A stretch of 64,000 nt of DNA from Carallia brachiata (taxonomy: Eukaryota; Streptophyta; Magnoliopsida; Malpighiales; Rhizophoraceae). The number at the start of each line of letters is the position of its first letter. The stretch's first letter is position 1. Positions 46,596 through 59,900 of the stretch are shown one piece after another. The position numbers were made by a program, and so were the translations under genes. The stretch lies in assembly GCA_021464245.1 (NCBI GenBank), contig JADCRB010000118.1, forward strand, positions 2,296,056 through 2,360,055. Direction: 5' to 3'. The notes beneath the pieces were generated by a model that saw only the letters and a list, made by a program, of their open reading frames with translations, did no database searches and had not been told where the DNA came from.

Positions 46596-49500
46596 AGTCT
46601 TCTCGATTATCAGATGCTCAAATCATAGTCTTTTATGTTCTAGTTCTTTCTCTTGTTGATATAATCCCTGAGATTTCAAGTTGCATAGGGTCCATTGGCA
46701 ATGCATACACTTCTAGTACTAATGGTTTTATATAGCTCTTTATACTTAAATTTATATTGACTGCACCTTCTACAAGTAAGCTAAATGCCACCAAATATAT
46801 CTTATTGCATTTCGCATCTTGAACACGAGCTCAATGTTCGCGTCGTGGAAAACAGAGCTGAGATCTTGATTGGCATTATACTTGGCAATTGAATTTCTCC
46901 AACAAGTCATTAACTAATAAAGTTTTTAAAAGTTATCGCGTAGAAGGCTCCTGCACCTGTTAGAACATCTAAACAAAGTGTACTAACTTCCACTAAGTAA
47001 TCACTGCTCAATTGCATATGCAGCAGGCTTTAAGTGTGGAGCACAACAGCTTTAGATGTTTTCATATAAACATGAACTCCAGCATGCAAGAATTTGACTA
47101 AACAGTCTTGGTTGAATGGCATGAAGTGTTCTCAATAAAGACTGCTTCAATGATTTCTGTGTCTAATTGCTAGTTAGTGATGCTGAATCATGGCAACCAG
47201 CATTTCAATTGATCATTACCATCTGTGTTTTTTCTTTGAATAAAGCATGTTAAGACACCAAGGAGTGTGTGCTTGGCACTCATTATTAATATTTATGGTG
47301 TTGTATAAGTGATTGCAGCTGCAATTGAAAAAATATATATATTCAAAGAGAAGTGAATACTGAACAATAAGTGAAATTAATCAGTGCACAAAATACAAGA
47401 GGAATGATTGATCTTGTTGACAGTCTAAACATGCTTCTAAATCCTCATTATTGTCAAGAGCTAAAAATTTGCAGGTAAAAGTGCATGAAATTCATAACCT
47501 ATGCTATAGATGAAACTTTACCTTATAGATACCAATCAAGTTTCATCTTTTTCCTCAAAAGCCAAGCTGTGGACAAAAAGGGAAACCATGTAGTACCAAC
47601 TTGTAAAGTATGAGTTGGGAATTGGGAATCCATTCAAATACAAGTACGTCTGTCCAATGGTCCTTCAGATGTTTGATTGTATAGGAACACTGACATTTTC
47701 ACTAATGTGACAATTATTGTACACTCAGAAGAACTTAGTTGGTCAGATACAATTTATAGTGAAACAGGACCGCCAGGATTTCATTCAGATTGTTGAATGT
47801 AAGGGTAAAAGGTGATTCCCTAAGTGATTCATGGTTGTACTGGTCCCTTTAGCTACATCTAGTATTGCCATCTACACTGATGAATTTCAATCTCATATTT
47901 TTAGTGTTTCGTTGAGGATGATGGTTAACGTGTAGTTACTGGAAGGGCACGCTGTCTCCCTTCTACGGGGAGCGTTCAGCTGATGTTCAGAATCACCAAT
48001 ATTAGGCATTTATCAATGTTAGACTCTTATTTTTTTGCTTATTACATAACAGAAAGTATGAAGAAAAAAATGAAAATGAGAGAGAGCCAAGTCCGGGGAG
48101 AAATCTGAGAAGGTCTAAGTAAGCAATAAACTTATAACAAGTCCTAAATGTGTACTCCAGGCCTTCAAAAATTTTAAGTTTTGAAAAAGATAATCTATAG
48201 TGGCTGAGGATCTGAGGTGCAATTAGAACCTCTGCAAAGTGCCTAGTGACAAAGAGCCTTTCCAGTGCACCTAACAGAAACGTACCGTTAACTTCCTCCA
48301 AGGACCACAATATTTTAGATGTTAAGCATTTAGAATAAATCAAGAAGGGGCATGTGAATGAGGGAGTAGCCATCAGGCTATTGGTCCTTTGAGAACCTTA
48401 TCCATGACAGTACACTTGAAAGGTCACTTTTCATGCAAAAAAAAACAAAAAAAACACACTTCCGGACTCGTTACTTTCACACACCGGCTGACATAAATTT
48501 TCCAACCTTTCCATCAGTTCTCAGTTCATCATCCTGTTGGAATAAAGTGTAAACCAAAAGATGACTTTTTGCTCTCATCCCAAACTCTATGAAGGTCAGA
48601 AAACTTGTGTTAAACAAAAGCAGAACAAAATCACATATGGGATAAAAGGTGGGGAGGATCATAATTCAGTCAAGATTCACTAAAATACTTCAATGACCAC
48701 AATTTTCCAGTAAAGATAAACAGTCTAATTCTTTCAATGATGTACTGTAAAAAACATAGCATGCTGTATTGCATGATTTGGCATTGTCATATTCTCCCAC
48801 TATGATCACACAACATTAAATGCCAGCCTATTCATGGTCATTGACCTATTGCATAATACCTTACTGTGAAAAAAGTGAAGCCTGAAATGCACATCCATGC
48901 ATTGAGCAAAACTGCAAATAGTAAACTCTACTCCTTTGATACAGTATATGGATGCGTATGCCAGAATTCCCTATAGCCTCAGCTAAAGGACTGATTAGAA
49001 GTCATTCCTCAAATGAACAAAACATGCTAATAAAAATAACTCTCTGGAAAAAGGTTGTCTTGCCAATTCATCCTCAATAATTGAACATTTTAGTGAAAAG
49101 TCAGCCAATCTTGCATTCAAACCAGACAAAGGAGTAGAGTCAACTATATCCAGTGCTTGCAGTAAAGAGAATAATTTGAATCAATAAAAGTGGAGTAAGC
49201 CAGATTAAAAGAAAAAAGAAAAATATTAAATTTGGTTTATGCTCCTATTCCGACACATCACACCAGGATAGGATGCCCGCATTGATGTATCCCTCATGAC
49301 AGAGTACACTTACAACCACGAGTTGTAAGTTTTGGAGACAAATGCACATGCAATTTGCTTGTTGCAGAAACATATCTCTGTGATCTCTGCCTGTTTATTT
49401 TAAATAGGGTGTAGTATAAACAGCACACGCTGTGTTGAAGCCATACTAATAAACATTTACACTGATAGACTCTACTTCTTAACTGAATTATCGACGCAGC

Positions 49501-49596
49501 TCACAAGGGTGACTGAGCATTTCTCAAGTCTCCACTATGCAACAAAATCATCATTCCTCTTGGTTAGTGACAGCTGCTTTGCAGCGGATCTAATGT
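46596..49596. other. Intergenic region between OFP1/2-type and WNK genes
   Basis: No ORF with a protein family signature; the reading at 48002-48373 (-) looks like chance. Base composition is less extreme than elsewhere, so UTRs of the flanking genes and perhaps a non-coding transcript could be here, but I see nothing specific. Confidence 0.5.
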
Positions 49597-52500
49597 TTAG
49601 CTCCTTCCATTCCAAGTCCGCTGTGATGCATTTTTAGAAACATCAGGTGGTGCCTGAAATCCAAGTTTCTCTACAGCTCCTACTGTCTTAAACATTCGTC
49701 TCTTGTTCAGTTCTTCAACCAAAGACCGGTGTAGCAACTGACTACGAACATCAATTAGGGACTGGTTTCTTGATAACATGCGGCTGTCCATCACCCTTGT
49801 CCTTTGAGAGCTACAAGCTCTATATTGTGACTCCAGCAAGAAATTGCAGTGTTTGTAGGCATCTCTAGCTATTGCCTGACCAATATGAGAACTTGAGTTG
49901 TCTTGAGGATGAAATCTTGTCACATGGGGAATCCTTGTAATGGGTTGTTTATATCTCTGCTTGCTGAGTTCACGATAAATGTGTGGTCGTCACCAGAAAT
50001 GTAATTCAACTGGGAATATGATCCTGAGTGCGAAGAGCTTTGAGAACTGGTATCATCAAACAAGCCATCTGCAATAATATCAATTTCCGATTGGTATTCT
50101 GATTATACCATAATTCCCTACACTCCTTGTATGAAGTAACTAGTAGGTCTATTGGCCAATCACAAGTGATAGATACAGGGGAAGAGAGAAGGGGGGGGGG
50201 GAGGGTAGATTCTCGTGTTACATGTATAATTTATTTCATTCAAGAAATTAAAAACTAAGGAGGTGCTTTTTTGCAAGCAAATCAAAGATGAAGGACTAGT
50301 TTATTTTCAAGAGGAGACGCAGATGAATTGATTATGCATCTTGAAAGCAACAGAAGCATTTAAGAAACTCTAACCACAGGAACCTTCCAATATTCTAGTC
50401 CTACTTCTTCGAAGAATGGGCCAGCCAGACGCAAGCACTTCTCAAGAACAATAGTTAGAGGACCGACCTGGTACTGCCACCTGATTTTGGGTTCAATGTG
50501 AAATTTGTTATGGATTATACAAAACTTCGTTCAGTGCAACTTTAAACAAGTTGTAGATTTAGACTCTTAGTTCTAGCAACCAGAGTTTACATAACAAAAA
50601 AAAAAAGGAAAGAAAGAAAGAACACTAAAACAGATTTGAGGTTTCCAGTCTTTCATCAATGTGACAACCTTCTGTATGCATATTTATAAAAGCTCATCTT
50701 TAGCATGTAAGTCAAGCAGCCTATTTTTGCCCCAATTCTCATCGGCCGTTGTTAGATATCAATGGCCCCACCAGTTAGAATGCCTAGCTTATATTGGGGC
50801 ATAAATCAGATCAGGGTTGAGCCAAAAAATTTATTTGGTTGATAAAAATGGCTACGCTAACTTTCAAGCCTCTATTCAAATTCAGTTACACCAAAGCCAG
50901 CACTCACTAGCAGAGTCTTTGATCAGTGCTGCCATGTGGTGATTCTAATGTGCAATATTTCAACTGTTTTTAAAGCCAACAGTACAACAAAGAAGAAGCA
51001 CAAGATACATGCCTTGGAGGCAATGTGTCATTAAGTCTGATAGGGACGCCTGAGACGATGAACATGAGGAAGGAGAGTGGAAAGGATTATGATGCCCATC
51101 ACTCTTTTGGTAATCAAATGTATTATCAATATCAGGAAAGTCCCATTTCTTCCAGTTTGGCACCAGAGCTGAAATCTCTCCATCAATCATATCAGCAATT
51201 TCATGTGGCTCCCAATCATCTATTTCTAGCTCCCTGACCATCTCCATTGCAACATCCATTGGTGTGTCATGTAAAATGTCAAAGGGGAAATAAACGTTCC
51301 TAGATGAACCTGCAAGACAATGCAACAAGAGTATTTTGAACACTTGGAAGGGCTTAATTCAAAGATAACCACAAAGAGACATGGATAATATATTGACAGG
51401 CTAAGAGTATTTTAGCTGTAGTGTCTCGAAATTCAAAAGAAAGTAGAAATGAGAACAGCATAAGAAGGAAGAATCAGATTACATACCATCTTTATTAGCA
51501 ATTTGCACTTTAAGAAACATAGTCTTGTCAGGATTTAGCTTTCCTGTTATTGTCATATCTGTCCTTCGCAGAACATCACTCAATTGCAATTTCTCCATTT
51601 CCCCTTTATTCAGAAATGGTTTCTGACTTCTGAGCCTTGAAAGAATTGGCATTTCATCTCCATCTGATGCGAGAAATGGATCAAGCAGTAGCTCCTTTGC
51701 GGACAATCTCTTTGAAGCAGTTACTAAACATTTTCCAATAAATTTCTGTGCTTCAAAGTCTTGAATTCTGTAGAAGGCCACTGGAAGCTTTCCCTAGACA
51801 ACAAAACACTAATGATGGTCACTGTAGCTTATCCACAGATATAAAATTGATATCAAAACTGAGATTTACCGAGGTGACTTTCTTGTAAATCTGTGCTGCA
51901 TTTGCACATTCACTGTAAGGGTATTCAGATGTAAGCATCTCTAAAAGACACATGCCAAACGAGTAGACATCAACTAATTCATTGTAATCTTCTTCATACA
52001 GTTCCGGTGCCATGAACTCTGGGGTGCCTAAAAACATTTAGCAACTTATTATTGTGATAACTGTTGGTACAAAAACCTTATTGTCAATTCTGTGTGTAGC
52101 AATAAAGGGCATAAGTAAAGTACCTATGACACTGTGAGCAGATTTGGAATCCCAAAGAATCGCTGCAAGGCCTAGATCACCAATTTTCACTTGCCCAAGA
52201 TGGCCATTGACAAATATATTGTTACATTTCAGGTCTCTATGAATTACTGGAGGATCATGGCCATGTAGATACACAAGGCCCCGTAAGATTTGTCGAGCCC
52301 AGCGCTTAATGGCTCGGATGTTCACTTGCCTGTATTTCTTCATGTATCTGCATAATAATTGATAGTTACTCGCCTTTTCATTGCAACAAAAGATACAGCA
52401 ACTGAAATAGTTTACCCTCAAACTTACGGATTAATTCGAGAATTTCAATGTCAATGCATGAATATATAACACTACCTAGGGAATTTGCTCTGTCGAGACA

Positions 52501-54722
52501 TATTTTCTACTGCTTCTGCTGTTAACCATGAAACCAAAATCAATCTCTCTCAACTATGAAAATGATGATCTCTATGATGAAACATAACTGTTAACAAGAT
52601 GTTTAATTTAGACATATTTCACTGCCTATATCTGACATAAGCATAACTAGTATTTTTTTTTTGCCAGAACTGAACCATTGTTACTTGAATTAGCACATGT
52701 GCCCAACTGATTTCTAGGCTACATCCTGCATGTTGAGATACTGGAATTGTTAGCAAACTCTGAGCTGGGAAGAAAATTACTCTCTGAGAGTTCCTGAGGT
52801 AAACATTTCGGTGATGAAATTGAAGGTCTTTCGATGGACATCAATCCAATAGGTGTAGAAACGTATGATAGAGTCATGATTGAGAGTGTTGAGAAGGTGA
52901 ACCTCCGAGTACAACCGCTCCATGTCCTCAGGTTTTTGAAGAACCTCATTGAGTTCGACCTGGTTCCATGCCACCTCTATTCCAAGAAGTTCATCAATTG
53001 CCTTGTATACTGTTTTCATTGCTCCTTTTCCAAGAACTTCATCCAACTGCTCTTGTAAAACGTGGATTTCATATTAAAACCAATCCATTTATTTTCTATA
53101 ATGCCACTGATCAAGTAATCAGTCATTTGACCAAAAGGTCACACCATCCCTGTTCCATATTAGTGAATGCAAGCTTGTGTGTTGATATGTTGATAAGCCA
53201 TGTAAAAATGCACCTTTGGGATAAACAAATGCATTATCAGAGAAATTCAACTCAGGCTTAAGCTGCTAACTAATCCATTTGGATCTCCAACAAAAATATT
53301 ATTCCTGTCATAGGCAATTAACCATTTTTATCCTGTTAGACCTCGTTGGCCGTTCTGGCAGGTGCCTTAAGCTCTCAACACATTTCTCAAATATACTCCA
53401 TTCATTTGTTTGCCGTTTCATTTATTTACGACTAATAATCCATTTGTCTCTAAAAGTTTCTACAGGTACAGTTGGTTGATTCTCTTTGGCTTCCTCTTTG
53501 ATAAGAGTTTCCTTTTGGCCACAAACATTAAACAAAAAAACTATAAACATCAACACACAATAATTATGCATCAGTTGATGAACTCCATCATTCCTAATCC
53601 TTGGAAAATTTATATGCTAGGCTCTGATTCTTAGTTTCAAGAGTTGCTCAACAAAGAATGAATTGATCTTCTTATTTTCATTATAACTACAAGGATCTTC
53701 TCAAAGATATGATATCTCCCCTTTCAAAAGTGCCATTTTTCCAACAGAGTTTCTATCCCATAAATCAGATTACTTTCAGTTAACAGATAAAAAAAAATTT
53801 AACTTTTTGATTTTATTTTCTTGGTAAACCACTTGTACAATACTTCCACAAAGTGAACCTTTTCATTTCAGTTCAAAAGTGTATTACAACCAACACATAA
53901 ATTGAAGCTTCTAGACTATGCATAGGATTTTTATAATAGGACCTCAGTTTTCCTCATATCATTGGATAAAAAATATCCCAATCATTGATATTAACAATAT
54001 GTTACTTGTCATCAAGGCCCTGACAATGACCAAAATTTGACTACTTTGTTTAAGGCAGGATGGTGACTTCCCTAACTTATCCAAAGCAAGTTCACTCCAG
54101 TAAAGTACAGAAGTGAGCTGGACATGACAGAGATGTCATAAAAAAAATATCAAGAAATCTTACAATACAATAATGTTTGGAACATTTCAAGTTAAAATGA
54201 TTATTCAAGAATTGATTAATACTAATCTCTATCATTAATTTTTGACATGTTTTTATTAATCTTTCGGGGAAGTTTAAAAACCCAGAAAGCTGTTTCAGAG
54301 TTTCAAAGAACTTGTCTGCTGTGACATCAGAAAATTACCAGTTGTTTGTCTCTACTTCCAAAAACCAGGAAGGTCTAGAAACCATTCAAATAATTGGAAT
54401 TGCAATTGATAAACAATTCCAATAATGCATACAAAACTACATATAACAGCAATAGTACTATTCTAGTGGGTGCTTGACAATTCCTCCTCTGATATTTCAT
54501 ACATGAGAATTATTGCATCTAATTGAGACAAATATTGGATTATATATGGAAAATCGAAATTCATGCAAAATCTGCATCTAATCTATCTACCAAAAATCAT
54601 ATGAAGAACTGATATACTGTCAAAAAAACTCACCCTCCATACCGGCCTGTGGGATCAATTTCGAGGTATCCCTGCTTAGTCTTGGCTTCATTGGAGCACT
54701 GTCCAACTTGCTTTCTGTGCAT
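49597..54722 (-). CDS. WNK5: WNK (with-no-lysine) protein kinase, WNK4/WNK5-like, seven coding exons
   Basis: Ser/Thr kinase lacking the usual beta-3 lysine. Inferred exons: 54634-54722, 52781-53046, 52124-52347, 51870-52027, 51487-51793, 51013-51309 and 49597-50068. The N-terminus MHRKQVGQ leads to EIDPTGRYG, then [11 protein letters not shown] (lysine in the glycine loop, as in WNKs), VAWNQV at beta-3, [25 protein letters not shown], and the downstream OSR-like domain ([36 protein letters not shown]). The C-terminus has [20 protein letters not shown]. Joins 2/3, 3/4, 4/5 and 5/6 keep frame; intron 6 has a GC donor (CAAG|GCATGT at 51012). One base is missing at the exon 1/2 join and one near 49973 in exon 7; with both, the protein is about 604 residues. 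Usual family motif is KCDN; here it is KCNN. Intron 6 contains a G10 run at 50191. Confidence 0.88.
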
Positions 54723-56283
54723 ATCTAAGCTACCTGAACTTCAACTTGATTGCAAACTTTTTTTTGTGGGAAAATAATGGAGAAAAGAAAATTAATTTTC
54801 AAAACATTCAACTGTATAACAGTATTGGAATATTGTGCATGTCAAAGAAGATGACTTTATATGTATGCAAAGAGTGCTCTAAATCCGAGGCTTTCCTTCA
54901 TGATTTTCATAGGAGAAGACACCAAAGAGGAGCCAAAAGAGCCTTGAGTAGTCAATCCATAGCATGATCCATGCCATTTCCACAACCAGATGAAAGAAGT
55001 TGTATGTCTTGGCAACCATTTGGAGTTGGAAAGCAAAAATATTTTGGGAGGGCTCTAACTGAGGCCTAGAATTGACCAAAAGACAGCACGGAAGTGGAAA
55101 ATATTTTGAAAAGAAAATGTTAACTATGAAAGGATATGCCTTTCTTGAAAAAGTTAATATTCTGAAAATTGTTATCTCCTTAGGATAGGAGAGTTTTGGT
55201 GGGGTTGGAAAGCAAATATTGTTTGCAGGCAAGGACAATATAGGAAAATACTCTTATATATATATATAGAATAGCAAGACACCTCAAGGAAAAGAAATTA
55301 TGCAGCAAAAAAAAAAAAAGGACAGGCTAGAGAGTGATGGGATTCTGAATTTGAAGAATCTGTGGCCACCCTTTGTTGGAAACATTTGTGGTGGGAGAGA
55401 AATTAGCAGAAAACTAGGCTAACATCCTATTCTTATATGAAAAGAGAAACGAAAGCAATTTTAATTTTGGGAGCTTGGGGAGAGAACCTGCAAAGCAAAA
55501 GTGCAAAGTGTTTGTTTTTGTTAAGATATTAAGAAGAGAGCCGTGTGAAGATAGCTGACATGGGTTATTACACTTTTAACGTAAATGAAGGAATTAAATA
55601 GAAGAAAGTAGAGGCAGATTCTACTTGACCAAAGCAGGACGGGTGGTGGGGCCTACGATAATGGAAATTGGCAGCATGCAATAAGGGGCATACACTGGGT
55701 GGCAGTTGGTGTGTTGAGTGACATTTTCTTGATTTTCTGCTTGTTATTTCTCTCCACTGTAGTTCACAACTGATTATTAAGTTTTTGACCTTCATTGTAT
55801 GAAGGCATTAACTTGATGTAAGACACAGATCCATATCATACAATCTCAGTTGCTGGATTCACATTTGTTGAATTTGCATATGTACTTCTTTCATTAACTT
55901 TAATCATAAATTAAAATGAAACAGATGTATAATTAACGATCATAATAATATAATATACGAATTCAAATTTATAATATATCCAAATCATCGTGTCTATATA
56001 ATTTTTTATGTAAATGTCTTTAACTAGTCTAGATCATAATTGCATATATCTGGTTCTTGTTTGCAAAGATCTCATCTTAGAACAAAAGGGTGCTGTTTTC
56101 ATTGAACATTTCTCTAATTTCAATATGGACAACATGTTTTCGAGTGATCAAGCAATTGGCTTGGGAAAAACCTAGAAAAAACTCATAGAAAGAACTAAAA
56201 ACTTGAAAAACGTAGCATTTCAATCTTGACCTTTGATGCTGCCAAGCATGCCTCAAATCAAACCCAGTTCAATGTATTGCCAC
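54723..56283. other. Upstream region of the WNK gene
   Basis: Probably promoter and leader of the WNK gene, transcribed leftward. A TA run occurs at about 55255-55268. No coding sequence recognised; ORFs at 54746-54967 (+), 54879-55238 (-) and 55568-55795 (-) lack signatures. Confidence 0.5.
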
Positions 56284-56922
56284 CAGAGGTGTCAAAATCT
56301 GACCCGACCCGATGGGTTGACTCGAACCCGCCCGAAAAAATACGACCTGAACCCGACCTGAAGGATGACCTAACCCGAAATGACCCGAACCCGAATGACC
56401 CGAAAATCTTTGGGTCAAACCCGACCCAACCCTAACCCAACCCGTTTGACCAGAACTTTTTTTTTTCCTTAATGAAACAAAAAAATAAAATGAAAAAATT
56501 TAGCATATTTTATATTATAAAAAGTATAAATTATACTATTTTCAATATAAATCTTAATTATAAATTTTTTTAGAATATTTTGAGATTTTTTATACAGTTT
56601 TAAATTTTATTTTAATTTTTTAAAATATTTTAAAAGAAAATTTTTTAATTATTTTTCAATCATATGATTTTCTTTGATTTTTAAGAATTTTTAGTAAAAT
56701 TTTTGAAATTTTTAAATTTTTAATAAAAAATGTCACGTCATCATTTTTTGATGACGTGGCCAACCCGTGGGTTGACTCGAACCCGACCTGAACCCGAAGT
56801 GACACAACCCAAAATGACCCGAAGATAACTTGACCCGTAAGTAATCCGACCCGAAGTGACCCGAACCCGAAATGACCCGAACCCGAAGTGACCCAACCCG
56901 ATGACCCGTTTTGACACCTATA
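56284..56922. mobile_element. hAT-like MITE with ACCCGA subterminal repeats
   Basis: Flanked by a perfect 8-bp direct repeat ATTGCCAC (56276-56283 and 56923-56930). Ends 'cagaggtgtcaaaa' and 'ttttgacacctata' are inverted repeats (AGGTGTCAAAA perfect). Both subterminal regions, about 160 bp each, are dense in GACCCGA/ACCCGAA units, the sort of repeat that hAT transposases bind, and the middle (about 56460-56730) is AT-rich. No transposase. The ORFs read across it are chance translations of the repeats. Confidence 0.82.
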
Positions 56923-59900
56923 ATTGCCACGCTACAAGTTTAGAGATACACGGCTTTCCTCTCTATGTATTGCAAGGATTGACATCATTATTATTGTTAT
57001 TATTATTATTATTTGAGCTCAAGTATTGACATTTTTAAGTCCAGAAAAGTTTAAAACCCACACAAAATTGTCTCCAGATTTGTCCAATTGCCAAATTTTT
57101 ATAACTGTAATGATAAAAAAATAGTAAAAAAATAAAATGATAGGATATATTTCAATTTTTTTATTACTCTTTTTATTAATATAGTTACAAAATATTGACC
57201 ATTAATTAACTCTTTGTATACACATTGGGACAAAATCTGAGGACAATTTTGTATGGGTCTAAAACCAAACCCTTCGAAGTCAGCTGAATTGGTGTTTTAT
57301 GCAGCCATCCATGATCATATAAAGAGAAAACGGAAATAGAGCGGCAATATGATATACACCGGCCGCTTATAGCTGAGTGTCGGACATTATTGAAAGCAGA
57401 TTGGTTTTGTACATTACAACATCCTCTTTCGGAATTCAATAGATGTACAGATTACCTAGCTAATTTGGGTCCATGGTGTTATGAACCGTTTGAAGTTTGG
57501 GAAATCCCTTCTCTGGGTCTTAATCCTTTCCTCCATGCGCGCATGGTTGGAGTTGGTAGATAAAACTATAAAATTTTTATGCTATCAACCTTTCAACGAA
57601 TAGCGCCCTACTGTCACACGGAACACATAGATTAAGACTGCAGACATGCGTTTGGAGGTCTTACACGGTGGACGGTCTAAAAATATAACTATTGATTTTC
57701 AGTGTGAAAAAATCTTCGAGTCAGGTTATTACTTAAAATAGTAGTTTAATTGGTAATTTAGTATACTTTTTACCTCATTGGTCCGGGTTTGAGTCCCAAC
57801 AACCGCGTCATTTCAAGCCAGGATACTATTGCTTTGCACGCTCTTGGTTCTAATCTCGTTAACATCGGGGTAGGGTGTGTAGGAGACTCATTTGGGTTGA
57901 CAATATTTAAGTGGTAGATTCTCTTTATGAAAAAATTGAATAAATACGTTAACAGATGCCCTCAACTTTGACCTACAAGTGTAATGACTCTTGACAAAAA
58001 AAAAAAAAAGAATCATCTAGTAGGTTTCAAATCAATCAAGATGTTACTCTTGGCATTTTTTGAACCAATGTTACTCTTGACATTACTCTGATGCCTTAAG
58101 GATTTTACTATAATGATATTAAAAGGTAAGTTTCATGTCAATCGAGGTTCGGTCTCTCCATGTCATCAAATATCGACCTAATGCGTACAAGATTTTACTC
58201 TTCAAGTGCTTCAAGCAAGGTTAAATTGACAAGGAAAGGATCCCATTCTTTTTGCCAACTGAATAAATCATTATTTTAATAGTCTATCACTTTGCTTATA
58301 GGTCAAATTTAACTAAGTTTTTTCTTGTATTCATTTTCTTAGATAAAAAGGCCCCTATTTTGATTTTAATTATAGTTTGACAGTCCCGAAGTCAACGTCT
58401 TAAAATTTTATAATTTTTTTGACATACTCTTATTATTTTTTGTTTTCTCATTTCAGTCATATACTTCTATATTTTGTCCTATTTGAGTACATTTTAGATG
58501 AAATTTGAATTTTTTACAACATATTTAATCTATTCAAACTCTATTTTACCGAATCGATTAATTCAATCTCAAATAGATTCACGTGAAACAAAATATAAAG
58601 ATATAACACTAAATTGAAGAACAAAAATTTATATAATTATATTAAAAAAATTCATAAAAGTTTAGAATGCATGACTTTCAGACTTACTTCTCCCTGCTCG
58701 TTGATACGTTGATTGACACCAAGAAAAAAATAATCTCTATAAACAGAAGTATCACGAGAACTATTTGTATTTTTGGGTGGAAATTTATAAATTCTCTGGA
58801 ATGACACGTTTTAAATGCCCTTTTACAAGCAACATTTTGGGAAATTTCTTCTAAAACATTTAGGAAATTTTTTTTTTACTTTACAAGAGTAATTTTAAAG
58901 TATTCATAAAGTGATTTAGACGTTGAATAATTAAATTTATGGGAACACATAAATTATCACACATTATTATTATCACACATTATTAGAAAAGACTATGTTA
59001 AATTACATTTATCGTTAGAAGAGATTGTATTATTATTTAAATGTAATTATGTATCGATATCAAGTCATTGTGCCTGGCTGAAATTACAAAAGATCAGCAA
59101 ACGTCAGTGGTCTTTTTTTTTTCTTCATTTTTTCTTGTGGCATCATACATAATTGGTACCTTAGTTTAAACAATCCCTCAAAAAACCTAATATTAATTAT
59201 CATTTCAATTATGAACATGTAGTTCACATAATGAGGCAAACATCAAGACATCAAATCTTAAATTACAAGCACAAACAGATTTGATCAAATCTTGAATAAT
59301 GGCTTCTTGCTCAAGATGTCCTGATGAGTGAATATTACGTGCGTGTTTTCTTTACATTGTTCAAAAAATCATCAGCACATTGGAAATCTGACACAAAACT
59401 CTTATATTAGTGGAGTTTAGAGAAAAGAAATATATACGTAATCTTACTTTTATTTTTTATAAAAAAATTATTTTCATAATTTAAATTCGTGGCTGTTAAA
59501 TCATAATGAAATAATTTTTTTTGTTACACTCAATCTTTCTCTCTCTCAAATGCAAACAATGAGAGCAAACTAAAGAAAGCGATATGATTTTATTCCCCAG
59601 GCCCACTTGTAATAGGCGCCCGTCTGGTTGGAGCCACCGATCAAGCCGAAAGTGCCTATTTTTTTAAACACAGAACCAGTTAGTGGTTGATCTCTTAAAT
59701 ATTAATAAGAATGAGAAAAATAGATTTGCAAACACGTAAAAAGTACACAGCATTTAAAAGAAACAAAAACTCAAATTCCACTTGAGTGGGAGGATTGAAT
59801 ATGGCTGAAGTTACTCATCTAAATTTTCAATTGGAGCATTTGTTATTGGACCTCTCATTTTCGACGTCCATTTTCATTAGTCTTTTCCAACTGAAAGGCT

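Noticed and set aside
48002..48373. 123-codon minus-strand ORF as a gene
   Set aside because: The translation is Leu/Phe/Ser-rich without family motifs, splice context or repeat support; a chance reading of intergenic DNA is more likely.
56226..56435. ORF with DPTRWVDSNPPE-like sequence
   Set aside because: It is a translation of the ACCCGA repeats of the hAT-like MITE at 56284-56922.
57740..57800. tRNA gene
   Set aside because: It has a B-box-like 'gggtttgagtccc', but the cloverleaf arms do not pair; a SINE-type remnant is more likely.
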